Positions 31,872 through 42,394 of a stretch of DNA of 64,000 nt are shown here, piece after piece. Source of the DNA: Micrasema longulum (lineage: Eukaryota; Arthropoda; Insecta; Trichoptera; Brachycentridae). The position numbers and the translations under genes were made by a program. How positions within the stretch are numbered: position 1 is the stretch's first letter; the number at the start of each line of letters is the position of its first letter. Location of the stretch: contig JAGVSM010004247.1 in NCBI GenBank assembly GCA_022494885.1, positions 62,001 to 126,000 on the forward strand. Reading direction: 5' to 3'. The notes beneath the pieces are model-generated. The model had not been told where the DNA came from and searched no databases. It saw only the letters and a list, made by a program, of their open reading frames with translations.

Positions 31872-32222
31872 CTAGAATTCCACTCGTCCATGCGCTTTGT
31901 AGCTGCACGATGATTGGTTATCTAGCTTTCATATACCAACTTAAAAATACCTAAATTTTATAAATGGGGTCTAGAATTCCAATCGTCTATGCGCTTAGTA
32001 GCTGCAAGACGTGTTGTAATCTTACTCCTTTTTATTATTCATATTATTTTGTGTAAATGGGAGCTAAATTTCTAACTGTCTATGCGCTCTGTAGCTGCAA
32101 GACGTCCTGTAATCTAGCTCCTATCTGTTATAATTTTTTATTGATCTTAATTGAAAACGAGGAACTAGAATCCCAACCGTCCATGCGCTCTGTAGCTGCA
32201 AGACGTACTGGGATATTTATTA
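31872..32222 (+). repeat. Four spaced copies of a 45-bp motif
   Basis: The motif ctagaattcca-tcgtc-atgcgct--gtagctgca-gacg occurs at about 31872, 31971, 32063 and 32165, with 92-102 bp between starts. The spacers are AT-rich and unlike each other. The last copy runs into an L2-like tail. The array is direct and degenerate. Function unknown. Confidence 0.75.
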
Positions 32223-32224
32223 AT

Positions 32225-32306
32225 TGTACAGCGCCCTTAAGGTGATTTTCACAAAAATGGCGCTATATAAATTATCCAACTATATATATATATATATATA
32301 TATACG
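32225..32306 (+). mobile_element. L2-like 3' tail with (TA)n
   Basis: The text tgtacagcgcccttaaggtg followed by atggcgctatataaattatc and a (ta)n run at 32282-32306 is the typical end of L2-type LINEs (compare 20190-20235, inverse). No coding is attached beyond the motif array before it. Confidence 0.65.
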
Positions 32307-32309
32307 TCA

Positions 32310-33120
32310 AAAAAATTCTCGCTACACTGTTTATATGATTTGTATTTTTTTACATTTTGAGTCTTTTATATTTGGAACTAAATTATCAAATATTTTTGGA
32401 GCAATTAAAATATATTTTTTTTTACCAAAGGGGGTTGATACAGTACAGTTAAATTGTGTTGCTTTGCGAGTACAGGTAAGGGTCGTCTTACGCCGGGGTT
32501 CCACTCTGAGTGTAATGGAAGATATAGGGTTAGGTTCCACGTCAAAATTCTATGAACAATCTATCATGTTTATTTAATACATATTCTATATATATTCCAA
32601 ATAAATTATAAATGTATTTAATGTATAAAATTAACATTTGTTTACGAAATAAATAATAATCTCTCCATATAAATATTATTTTTTTTATAATAAATACTAA
32701 TTCACCAGTTCGTCGGTACTAAATTAAATTCTCACAATTTTTCGAAAAAAGCATCCAATTTCATTTGCTTTGATTATTGCTTCCATTCTTGCAGAATCAT
32801 AGCATGAACTACAGATATATTAATAATAATAATAAAATAAAAAATACAATCATACCTTTTTATTTTTCTTAAAAAGAAAACGAAAACTAACTCGGAAACA
32901 ATTTCACACAGAATAGACTGCTCGCGTACGCGGTAATAGAATAAAACAACGTGTAAAAGTGTGTCTGATATTATAATCGCGGCGCCCACTGTCGTCTGGT
33001 GTCGACCGAACCGGGGAATCCCACGCCAGTACCAACCGGCGTAATTGTAAATCGGCGTAAATCGAACCGGCGCAAAACGACGTTTACCCATATTTATATT
33101 TTGTCGAGTTGTGTCCTATA
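32310..33120. other. Unassigned stretch
   Basis: ORFs of 117 codons (32224-32577) and 105 codons (32774-33091, minus) show no known motif. The minus ORF has CpG-containing sequence near 32980-33090 (cggcgcccactgtcgtctgg). No element ends were found. A host remnant cannot be excluded. Confidence 0.3.
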
Positions 33121-33124
33121 AAGG

Positions 33125-33240
33125 GTTAAACCGGACAATGATAGCTCATAAGCCCTGTAAATGCCTATACTTCCATATTTCCTTCTCACAAATGTTCCCC
33201 GTGGCTTTTGCAACATGTTAATCTCAAAAAGTGTAATTAT
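33125..33240 (-). mobile_element. FB fragment
   Basis: Minus-orientation internal block: atagctcataagccctgtaa, cctatacttccatatttcct, and a gcaacatgttaat end. Confidence 0.6.
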
Positions 33241-33499
33241 AACAAAGTATCTTTAATAAAATCTAGGTATGATTAAATTATGATAATGTCTTCATATCTC
33301 CATGTATAATAATGTTCAAAGGCGTAAAGTTGGCAATAAAAGGCATTACGCGTGTGGTAAAATTATTTTAATTTAATTAAAATTATACCATAATAGATGC
33401 AAATGTAGATAGTCGCCATTAATCTTTTGGAAATCTTAAAATTTCAATCAATTTACGCTAAAGCACATAAAAAATGGAAAGTTTTTAATTCGACAACGC

Positions 33500-33660
33500 A
33501 CTGAGTATGACCGAATGTTTGTAGACAGGCTGGATTTCCTCCCCAGGGAGTTAATTAGATCTTAATTTGTTGCAACGTAGAGGGAAAACATTTTTAGAAG
33601 GGAATATGGAAGTCTAGGCATTTACAAGGCTCAAGACCTAAACAAATTAAAAAACATGTA
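33500..33660 (+). mobile_element. FB fragment
   Basis: Plus orientation: gaccgaatgtttgtagacag, gctggatttcctccccaggg, gttgcaacgtagaggga, gggaatatggaagtctaggc. It lies head to head with the fragment at 33125-33240. Confidence 0.6.
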
Positions 33661-33971
33661 AATACTTTTTTTTATTTTACAAATTATTATTATATTCTTT
33701 TTTTTCTTTTATTTATTTCAATTTACAAAAAATAACAATATCTGGATCGCGCCAAACTATGTAATTATAAATAAATCTAATAATCAGCTAATCAGCTAAT
33801 CTGATCAAGGTCCGATACCAATTAGTCCGGATTATCTGTACTGAACTCAGAACATTGTTAAATTAAAACACTTGAAAAATATTTTTCCTTTAGATTTTCC
33901 TAGGAAAAGGTCTTGGTAGAAGTCTTAATAAATTATCTTTATTTTAAGTCCGACGGTGAATTTCTTGTATC

Positions 33972-34292
33972 ATGGCGTCATGGCGCCTCATCCCAAAATT
34001 AACAAACATATTTTCCATAATAGCCATGGCGATATGTAAATTTTCGTCCGATGTAGAAATATTCAAATCGCCTAATAAATCGAACCGCGATCTTCCGCGA
34101 TCGGCCGCCATCCGTCACGCAAGATTTGGAGATAATATGCTCGCACACCGTCTCCGTCTCAATTTAGAGCTGAGTCATCGGTGTTTCGCTAAAAGGACGA
34201 CGGATTTTACTAACGTCCTGCGGCGCGTAGGTGTACCTACTACTTTTTGGAGAGGCGGCGTGGGCTGGACCACAAAAACAGAACATCACTGA
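33972..34292 (+). other. 106-codon ORF, unrecognised
   Basis: An ORF starting ATGGCGTCATGGCGCCTCAT in CpG-containing sequence not seen elsewhere in the window. The predicted peptide is basic (for example NRDLPRSAAIRHARFGDN) with no domain or signal I recognise. The start context (catcATGG) is acceptable. It could be a host exon, a CpG-rich non-coding stretch, or chance. There is no splice or poly-A evidence. Confidence 0.25.
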
Positions 34293-34359
34293 TGACTTCA
34301 GTTTGAAGTTCTTAGGACCCGAATACAACGCAGTTTTATTTATTTATTTTATTTAGCAA

Positions 34360-35180
34360 CAAAACTAACTGCGATCTAACATGTTCAGTACTTGATACAA
34401 CAGATAAAATGAAATATCTCGGTGTATACATAGACCATAACTTAAAATGGAAAGACCATATTAGTGAACTAGTTAAACAAATTAAAAATGTATATACATA
34501 TTTATTAGATAATATTTTAAAAATCAAAAATCTAAAAATAGCTTATTACTCAATTGTACAATCTTTGTTACAATATGGTATTGTAGTATGGGGTGGTGCA
34601 TATGTCAATATATTAAACCCTCTTAAAATAGTACGAAGATTAATTATTAAAGTAATTTTAAAGAAACCCTCAACATTCAATACGGAAAGTCTATATGAAA
34701 TATTTAAGGTTCGTACAGTAGACACTCTTTATAAAATAAATTATATTATATAAATTTATAAAGAAGAAAATATAAAAGAATCTGAGATGAATAAGTCACT
34801 CAGATACCAACATAATATTAAAATTCCTAAATTTCACACAAGTCATGGTCAAAATAGCTTTGTCTTCAAAGGTGTAAAAAATTATAATAATCTTACCAAT
34901 GAACTAAAAACTACTAAAAATAATAAATCAATAAATAATCAGAAGATTTTTTTTATCCTATGTTGTTTTTTTTCTATGTACTCGCATTTAAAATTATATA
35001 AACTCTTAAATAAACAACTACAACAGTGTAAGTCACTCTCCAAGCACAAGAGTTAGTCTCTTTTTTGGAGAGTTACAGTGATAACATTTACTAGATGTGT
35101 AAAAGTAGATATGCATAGAATTTTAAAAAAACATGTACCTTTTATGAAATTTATTAATAAAAATATATAAATAAATAAAT
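34360..35180 (+). pseudogene. LINE-e RT thumb, C-terminus and 3' end
   Basis: Plus frame: DKMKYLGVYIDHNLKWKDHI (the KYLGV-ID--L-W--HI block that follows the RT palm), then IAYYSIVQSLLQYGIVVWGG, and, after a stop at 34751, MNKSLRYQHNIKIPKFHTSH, GQNSFVFKGVKNYNNLTNEL. The 3' part contains ctacaacagtgtaagtcact and a tataaataaataaataa end. It is the best copy of LINE-e here. A short tail copy is at 37155-37260 and a longer minus one at 24590-25700. RT palm and endonuclease are missing. Confidence 0.83.
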
Positions 35181-35184
35181 AAAA

Positions 35185-35408
35185 ATAATATTTATTAATT
35201 TACCCGCCCTACGGGCTTTTACATTTGTTAGAAATATATTCAAGTGCAGCAGTGAAACATAAGTATGTTCATTTGGTTCAAATCAAAGATAACATAAGGA
35301 AAACTAAAAGATACAATAAAAAGTAAAAATAATGAAATGTACCAACATAAGTACATGGGTATATAGAAATATATTAACATATAAAAACATACACATGCAC
35401 ATTGCACA
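35185..35408 (-). mobile_element. LINE 3' tail remnant
   Basis: The motif aatttacccgccctacgggc near 35198 is of the type that ends several LINEs here (compare the LINE-a tail). No coding is seen. Confidence 0.4.
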
Positions 35409-35411
35409 CTG

Positions 35412-35712
35412 ACGATTTTAGGAGATATGTTATATTTCATACAAATTCAGGGTAAAGAATTTTGCAAAACATAATATTCACGGGGACGATTGCGCTTGCG
35501 TAGACAAGATGAGAAAATCGCCCGCTAGAGTCGATCTCGCTAAAACTTTTGGATCTTGTATTGAATAATATGATGTTTACGAGTATAATACTGAACGACT
35601 TTTCTTTGTACTTATGACATATTTTTACTATCAATAAAATTAAAACTTTTTCCTCACATATTTTTACTTGGCAGTCCACTGCACTTATGTACATACTCAG
35701 GAACCGCCTCTG
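35412..35712. mobile_element. hAT-m2, right half
   Basis: Matches 21847-22159: tgacgattttaggagatatg, gcgtagacaagatgagaaaa, gctagagtcgatctcgct, and the right terminus acatactcaggaaccgcctc followed by tg. The left half is missing. Confidence 0.8.
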
Positions 35713-35729
35713 GTTAGCACATGTACTTT

Positions 35730-36640
35730 TTGGCTATTTGGGCGCTAATTTCCAGCTATAACCACAGAAAGCTGGATTTCGTGCTTTACATTTAACATGC
35801 ATTCCCGCTTCCAACTCCCACGTACCGCCGCGTAACACGTAGCGAGATTTTCCCGCAACGTATTTTATGGAAAAAGTGTATGAATTTCGCAGAAAACTCA
35901 ATATATTATAAAATAGTTTTATAAATACCACCGTACACCAACCATAGTGCATTTTTTTTTCATGACATATTTATATCATTTTAGCTGATCGTTTTTTTTA
36001 CACCTTCAGGCTCGGAAAGATTGAAAAGTAGGGTGTGGATATGTCTTTAATTAAATGTTAATATATGCTTGTCTCATTATGAGCTTTTTCCCGATACTCT
36101 TTGAGAATATTTTATAAAATCATTTATGGCATGTTTCTTTAATATTTTTTTTTAAAAATAACTTGAGCTATAAAAATAATATAAAACATTCGTAAAAAAA
36201 AATAATGTATACAAGTACTTTTCAGTGCATTTTTAGTGATCAATGCATTATACAAATTTAAAAATCATTTGTTTGTACTTAGTGCTTAGAGCATAAAAAA
36301 TATTCTCTTTTGTTCTAAAGCAGAACGTGTGTATTTTTGTTTTGCTAGGTTTTTATTGTGACCGCGCGTTCACATAAGGTGCCACAATAATCACCGCGTA
36401 AGATTTGGAAACCAATAACTCCGAAATTAAAAACAGAAAAAGTATTAAAGATAACAATACTCTTGTAGAAATATACTATTATACTCTATTTGTTAGATAG
36501 TAGCTATTTGTTAGATCATGTAAAACAGATGATTAAATGGATTTAACCTCAAGGAATAAATAAATAAAATAATTTAAGTTACTTACAATTTTTGGTTTAT
36601 TAGTCACGAAAATACAGAGATTAAACAAATAATAATTTGA
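35730..36640. other. Unassigned stretch
   Basis: No recognised gene or element ends. A 72-codon minus ORF (35734-35952) lies in moderately GC-rich sequence and has no motif. Confidence 0.35.
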
Positions 36641-36744
36641 AGTGAATTTGACTACTAGTGAAGACAGAGAAGGGTGAGTGACGTGTTACGCGCCCTTAAT
36701 AGGTCCATTGGGCACTGCGGCCATAGACAACTACACATCCTCGT

Positions 36745-36870
36745 CTATCACCCTCAAGGGTGCTATTCTGAATTACTCTCGTGGCACGAGAAAACCGTTT
36801 TTCCCGTGTATTTTGTATGTAAACACACGAGATAATACGGACACGAAAGCGTTTGGAATACCAGCCCCGG
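36745..36870. mobile_element. Hairpin MITE, diverged copy
   Basis: The left part has gctattctgaattactctcg and the right part gcgtttggaataccagcccc. Between them ttttcccgtgtattttgtat lies close to its relatives at 59590-59625. This is the same family as 28370-28472 judging from the right end. Confidence 0.55.
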
Positions 36871-37029
36871 TCCCCACACTCTGTAATAATAACATGCAAA
36901 AACAAATCATATGTATTAAAGTATCTCATAAATAATTAATTATTGATTGATTTTGTGTTTATTTTGTAGAACTCTATATTTAAACGTATATTAGAAGATT
37001 AATTATCAATATTTCGACAAAGTTAGATA

Positions 37030-37145
37030 ACTTTGGGTTGCGGGAATATGGAAGTTTAGGCATTTACAACGCTTATTACGTGACATTAACTGGCACATTA
37101 CATACCGCGTAACATTCACCACTTTGCCATTGTTTAAACATCCAT
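37030..37145 (+). mobile_element. FB fragment
   Basis: Plus orientation: gcgggaatatggaagtttag, gcatttacaacgcttattac, then a cattaactggcacattacat block and cgtaacattcaccactttgc. Confidence 0.6.
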
Positions 37146-37154
37146 ATAAAAACA

Positions 37155-37265
37155 CCTTTAGCCACTCTTCAAGCACAAGAGCTAGTCTCTTTTTTGGAAA
37201 GTTACTGCTTTAAGGTTACTAAATTAATGTAAAAGTAGATTGTAATATAAAAAATGAACAGGCAT
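37155..37265 (+). mobile_element. LINE-e tail fragment
   Basis: The blocks tcaagcacaagagctagtct and cttttttggaaagttac, then gtaaaagtagat, match the tail at 35041-35115. Confidence 0.6.
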
Positions 37266-37299
37266 CATTTTAATAAAATAAATAAAACGACTATACCAC

Positions 37300-37925
37300 T
37301 AATTAATAAATTATTTTTTCCACCTACCGGTTTCAAAGCATACAAGCTTCTTCGTCAAGGTTTACGTAACTAATGAATTAATTCCTATTTTATTTTTATC
37401 ATTCTAACTAAATACTACACGTGGACCCAATAAATCAAGTCTTTTTCCCCCTAAGGGTGGTAATTTGATATCAATATTTTTAAAGCTAGACATGAAAGGA
37501 CTAAAAGAAATATTGTTTATTTGGTTATTAATGATTTTTTTCTTATTATGAATTGCTTCTTTAATTTCTAAGATTTCTAAGTTGTCTAATTTTAATATTT
37601 TATTTTCAACATGAAGTACTTTCAATCCAGTGTCTTTATTGAAGTTATGATTAATTTCTATCAGATAGTTTGAGAATTCTGAAAAATTATTATTATTTAA
37701 GAACCTTTAGTGTTCTTTTACTCTAATATTAAAGTTTCTTTTAGTTTTTCCAATGTAGACTGAATCGCAATATTTACAATTTAATTGGTATATCCCAGAT
37801 TTATTATATTTATGGACTTTGTCTTAGTGATTTTTCAACAATGAATGCAGGTTTAATGTTTGATGGTAGAGAATCGGATAATTGTTTGGAAAAAACATCA
37901 TTTATAAAAATAAGTAAAAAATAGT
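37300..37925 (-). pseudogene. Penelope-like element: GIY-YIG endonuclease end and 3' tail
   Basis: Read on the minus strand, a frame from about 37880 carries FINDVFSKQLSDSLPSNIKP, then, after a break, GIYQLNCKYCDSVYIGKTKR at about 37796-37737 and NFNIRVKEH. This is the GIY-YIG nuclease core with its Cys residues, as in Penelope-like retroelements, where it follows the RT. A stop comes after KEH. The frame then resumes with LKVLHVENKILKLDNLEILE and IKEAIHNKK to a stop at 37404. The tail has aacgaagaagcttgtatgct-type sequence, as at 11540. RT is absent. Confidence 0.8.
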
Positions 37926-37982
37926 AGTTAAAAACTAAGTTGTTTTATTTGTTTTATTATAATGAATAACCACAAAAATAGT

Positions 37983-38720
37983 GCTTCGAACAAAGAATTA
38001 AGAATAGTGCTGAAACCGCATACGCACATCAAACAGAAGGTGACTAAACTACTCATAAATGAGTAGGTTTACGTTTTGACCCATTAGTTTCTTTGTAGAC
38101 GTCGCTCAGTCATCACATTTCATGCGTAATTAGCAAATGAATGTGTATGTAGCAAATGCATTTCTTAAAAATGGAATAATTTTTCCATCTGTCAGATTGC
38201 CGAAGAAACAAAATGAACGTTTCGTAATTGTTGCCAGGGTAGTAAAAAAAATTACCCTACTTTGCTCATCTAACTAGAAAACTAATGAATATTTGACGTC
38301 GGATTAAATAACTCTGTGGTGGACATTTGACTGACATTATCTATAAAACATCAAATATTATTTAACACGATATAAAAATATCCATTTTATGTAAAATAAA
38401 ATTTGATTCATATTTTAAGTTTAAAGTTCATTAATTAAATAACTCTTATTAAATGACCCTTTACTTATCTACTCTGTTGTGTCAATCAATATTTCAGCGT
38501 GAACAATAAAAATTTTAAGAAATTAACAGATTGCTTTTTTTAACTTACATTTGTGTTATGATTATTTTTTTTCCCATCGTGCAACATTACGCGGCGGCAT
38601 CACGAATGCGCGCGGCGAAAGTGAGGCATAGTGGGGGATTTATTGGACACAGTCCGATGTATTAAAATATGATTCTACGCTCCGCTCCTTCTGGACTATT
38701 CTTAATTCTATGGCTTCAAA
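37983..38720. mobile_element. hAT-m1, copy 3
   Basis: Element 37991-38712 (722 bp) between gcttcgaa (37983-37990) and gcttcaaa (38713-38720), an 8-bp duplication with one mismatch. The ends are caaagaattaagaatag and catagaattaagaatag read inward. It is shorter than copies 1 and 2 by an internal deletion after gacgtcgctcagt. Same orientation as copy 2. Confidence 0.88.
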
Positions 38721-38950
38721 TATAAAATTTATATTATTGGTATCATTTTATTTAATCATTTTTTTTAATGTCAAAAAATGTCTTCAATTCTACCATCCGG
38801 TTATTTTTGTAAATTAGATTATTCGAAATGTAGTTTTTGAAATCGGTGTTTTTTTATTGAATTTTTCACTGTTAATGGCTTGCGGTAATATGAACCGGCT
38901 AACAATGATTCCCTTAACCCAATGCGGACGCGTCACGCGCTATTTCACAC

Positions 38951-38955
38951 CCGCT
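38951..38955. other. Transib target-site duplication, left
   Basis: CCGCT directly before the left terminal repeat, identical to 42258-42262. A 5-bp GC-rich duplication is characteristic of Transib insertions. Confidence 0.92.
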
Positions 38956-38994
38956 CACTGTGTGTCGAGTAGAACTAGCTAGCTTGACAAAATT
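38956..38994 (+). repeat. Transib left terminal inverted repeat
   Basis: Starts CACTGTGTGTCGAGTAGAAC. The heptamer CACTGTG is at 38956-38962. I see no RAG-like nonamer at 12 or 23 bp spacing. Confidence 0.92.
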
Positions 38995-39218
38995 CATCAC
39001 CTGATTTCCTGGTATTGATGACTGTTTAATGTGAACAACCCCTTTAAACTATGATTCCAAAAATATTGGGGGTTTTACCCTGCTGAGTGGTGAGTAATCG
39101 ATGCCGATAGCTAGGTAATTAGGTAAATGCATTTGCAACGACAAATTAGTTGGAATTTTGCTATCATTTGAACAACATCTTTGTGAAGTTTCTAATCAAT
39201 AAGTGAATATTTTTAGTG

Positions 39219-41542
39219 ATGGATTTTATTATTCAAGGTATGTACTAAAATATTATATACATTAAAAGAAAATTTCTAATTAAATAATGCAATTAAACAT
39301 TTTTTAAAGATGTCCATTGTTTTAAATATTTTTCTCCTTAAATTATAACTTTAATCGTCCTTAACTTTTTTTTATCCATTTTTACCCCTTTAGATTTCAT
39401 ATATGTACTAGGTAAAACATTCAGTCATGCAAAACTATACATTTTTTACAGCACACTGTAGTTCAACTATTTTTTTTATTTTTTTTTCAGAACACCTCTT
39501 ATTCCTCACAAAAAAGGAGCTTTTAGAAGAATGGATAAAATCTTCGAAAAACGAAAAGGTTTCTCATCTTTACGATTATATTAATCAAAAATTTAATCTA
39601 ATTGATATCACAGATGATTCGCGGAAAAAAAATATGTTAAAATTATTCAGCATATCAGAAAAACTATCTCAAAAATGGATAGCGGCCGGAAAGTCTAAGG
39701 ATCGTTTCGTAGCAAATATGCAAGTTAGTTAGATACTCAGGACGTACAATTTCAAGTATGTACGGCTCAACTACAACCACACACATCTAATGCTGCGGGT
39801 AGACCTCTAAAATTTTTTGAAGATTCCTCGTTTAGGACCAAGAAACGTCGAGTGGATGACCTCACCCAAACGCGGAGTACCAGTGAACTAATGACCGCCG
39901 CAGAAATAGCAGTGCGTTCTTTAGGTCATAAAAAAGATGCTAAGGCTATAAGAAAAATTAGTGAGGGTTCATAACTAGTTCCTGGTGCTACAGATATTTC
40001 AAGAAAATTAAGTGGGGACGAAGCGTTAGCATATTATATAGACTCTAAGTCAACAACTCATACATATAAACAGACTAGGAAGTGGTGCATGAAAGTAGGG
40101 CATTATGTGTTTCCATCTTATTATTGTTTAAGTCTATCTAAAAAAAGGTGTTATCCTCCTGAAGAACATATAATGGTGACAGAGACTCGTGCTGAAATAA
40201 AATTGCAAGCTTTATTAGATAAAACTATAGAGCGCTTAATAGAGGCACAGCGTGATGTTTTTAATAGTGTACCCCCTAATTCATCTTTCACGCTTGTAAG
40301 AAAATGGGGATGTGACGGAAGTTCCGGCCACAGTACGTACAAACAGAGATTTGAGGAGACGGAAAATACCGACGAGTTTTTGTTTGTATTTTCGTTAGTT
40401 CCCATTAAGTTACATAACGACAACAACATCATTTGGCAAAACCCACGGCCTTTGTCTACAATGTATTGCCGCCCGATAAAATTTATATTTGCCAAAGAAA
40501 CAAATGAGTTTACAAAATCCGAAAGTAACAAGGTTTTGGAAGAAGTAAACAATTTATTTCCAACTATTTGTAGTTTTAGAGATACTGAAATCACTATTAA
40601 ACGTAAACTTTTGTTGACTATGATCGACGGAAAAGTCTGCAACGCCTTGACTGAAAATCTATCAACACAAACGTGTTACATATGTGGTGCTACTCCTAAG
40701 CTGATGAACGATGAATCTGGGCATTTTGAAAGTAACAAAGAATATTTTGGATTTGGTTTATCCACTCTCCATGCTTGGATTCGTAGTTTCGAATGTTTTA
40801 TACATATTGGTTGCCGTTTGAAAGTAAAAAAATGGCAGATTAGAGACGATGAAGATAAAGCAAACCGAAGAAATCAGGCAACGATTTAAACGCAAAATGG
40901 GTCTTATTGTAGATAAACCAAAACCAGGATTTGGTTCTTCAAACGATGGAAACACTGCTCTTCGTTTTTTTGGAAACCCCGAACAAAGTGCTCAGATTAC
41001 AGGATTAGATGTTACAATCATTAGGAATTTCGATATTCTTTTAAAGGACATTATCTTCTGGTTTTGAAATAAATACCGTTGAATTTAACAACCTTTGTGT
41101 TGAAACTAGAAAATTATACATAAGTCTCTATTCTTGGTATTGCATGCCAGCTACTGTACAAAAAATATTAGTTTATATTACAGAAGTAATTCGAAGCGCA
41201 CTCCTTCCTATTGGGCAACTTTCGGAAGAAGCCCAAGAGGCTCGGAACAAAGACTGCCGAAGGTTTCGAGAGCAAAACACCAGAAAATTTTCACGTATTG
41301 TTACTAATAGAGACTTGTTGTCCATGTTGCTTGTAACATCTGATCCGTTTATCAACAGCCTTAGAGAAATTCCCAGAAAAAAGACGGACAAGTTACCTGC
41401 GGAGGTTTTAAAATTAATTGTAGCTCCTACTATAGAACCTCAACGTGAATCTTTTCTAACTAATTTTACTTGTAATGAGAACGATTTTTTTTTGGAAAAC
41501 TCTGCTGATGACTCTGAATTATCATCAGATGATAATTACTGA
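39219..41542 (+). pseudogene. Transib transposase, RAG1-core-like, broken
   Basis: The enzyme would cut and paste the element through hairpin intermediates. A likely start (MDFIIQ, 39219-39237) is followed by a GT-AG intron (39238-39490), and exon 2 continues in phase with EHLLFLTKKELLEEW. Motifs in order: first catalytic Asp in KWGCDGSSGH (40314-40316), LSTMYCRPIKF, second Asp in TMIDGKV (40626-40628), zinc ligand pair CYIC (40674-40685), GLSTLHAWIR, SSNDGNTALRFF, and Glu in SEEAQEARNK (41237-41239). Damage: frameshifts near 39725, 40860 and 41050, and a stop at 39972-39974. The H-x4-H zinc ligands expected in the MPATVQKILVY stretch are Q and Y. Full reading would be about 690 residues, as usual for the family. 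Confidence 0.93.
39238..39490 (+). other. Predicted intron in the Transib gene
   Basis: Donor CAAG|gtatgt and acceptor preceded by a T-rich tract (tttttttcag). Removal joins MDFIIQ to EHLLFL in frame. The alternative start within the 39427 ORF would add a hydrophobic stretch encoded by the acceptor tract, which is less likely. Confidence 0.65.
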
Positions 41543-42218
41543 TAAGTATGTAGTTTTTGTATTTTTTTCAAAATTAGTTTTAATTTTTTGTTCGTCTTTG
41601 GGATTGAAATAGATTTTTAAAAATATTTTCTAAATAATTTGTTAACTACCTGTACATATGATGAAGATATATATTTGATTATTACTTTTATTACATTCAT
41701 TGATTTAAATGATTTTTGTAATTTACTTCTTACACTCTAGTTATTAATACTGTATTATTTGTTGTGCTTTTAAAACTATTTTATAAATCGTTTTTCGTAG
41801 AAGATTCTGACACTGAATAATTAACCATAATTGGGCAATTAATAGTGAACATGCATAGGCATTAGGTATGTAAATATTTACTAATTGACATTTTTAAACA
41901 AAAAATATCTCGTAGCAATTGATCGAAATGAAATGTTTTATTTTTAAATATGTACTTTTTTATATTAAATATTACGTTTATATTTATAAATATATATTTT
42001 TTCTTTATGTAAAAATGTATTTAAATATTGAGAAAATAATTCAAATATGATTCCATGTAATATTGTCCGGCTAAATATTTTTTAAATAAACATTTATTTT
42101 ACAATACAATGAATATTTTTTACTAAAATACCTAAAGTCCTTATTGATTAATTTTTTTTCAAAAATTGTATTTTATGCACACAATGTAATATTTTTACAC
42201 AGAAATATCATCTAAAAT

Positions 42219-42257
42219 AATTTTGTCAACCTAGCTTGTTCTACTCGAAACACTGTG
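42219..42257 (-). repeat. Transib right terminal inverted repeat
   Basis: Read inward it starts CACAGTGTTTCGAGTAGAAC. Its heptamer CACAGTG is identical to the consensus RAG heptamer. Mismatches to the left repeat are at positions 4, 9, 21 and 28. Confidence 0.92.
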
Positions 42258-42262
42258 CCGCT
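42258..42262. other. Transib target-site duplication, right
   Basis: CCGCT directly after the right terminal repeat; partner of 38951-38955. Confidence 0.92.
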
Positions 42263-42394
42263 GTACAAATACTCGTATATAGCTAATCGTTAGTAAATAC
42301 TATCGTGCAACTGAGATACAAGTTACGGGAGCTCCGTTGCTGCGTCGATTCCTTGAAAATTTAAAAAATATAGTACATAGCACAGTATTCGCAG

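Larger units (their letters stand above)
38956..42257 (+). mobile_element. Transib DNA transposon (RAG1 superfamily), complete but inactive
   Basis: A 3302-bp element bounded by 39-bp terminal inverted repeats that agree at 35 of 39 positions, and flanked by CCGCT on both sides. The termini start with CACTGTG (left) and CACAGTG (right, read inward), the CACWGTG heptamer shared by Transib ends and RAG recombination signals. It holds one gene, a Transib transposase with three frameshifts and a stop. Downstream of the gene (41543-42218) is AT-rich sequence without features. With both ends and the duplication intact, it inserted as a whole element and decayed in place. Confidence 0.95.

Noticed and set aside
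38956..38994. Complete RAG-type recombination signal (heptamer plus nonamer)
   Set aside because: The heptamer is there at both ends, but no A-rich nonamer at 12 or 23 bp was seen.
40151..40642. 163-codon minus ORF
   Set aside because: It is the antisense shadow of the Transib transposase.
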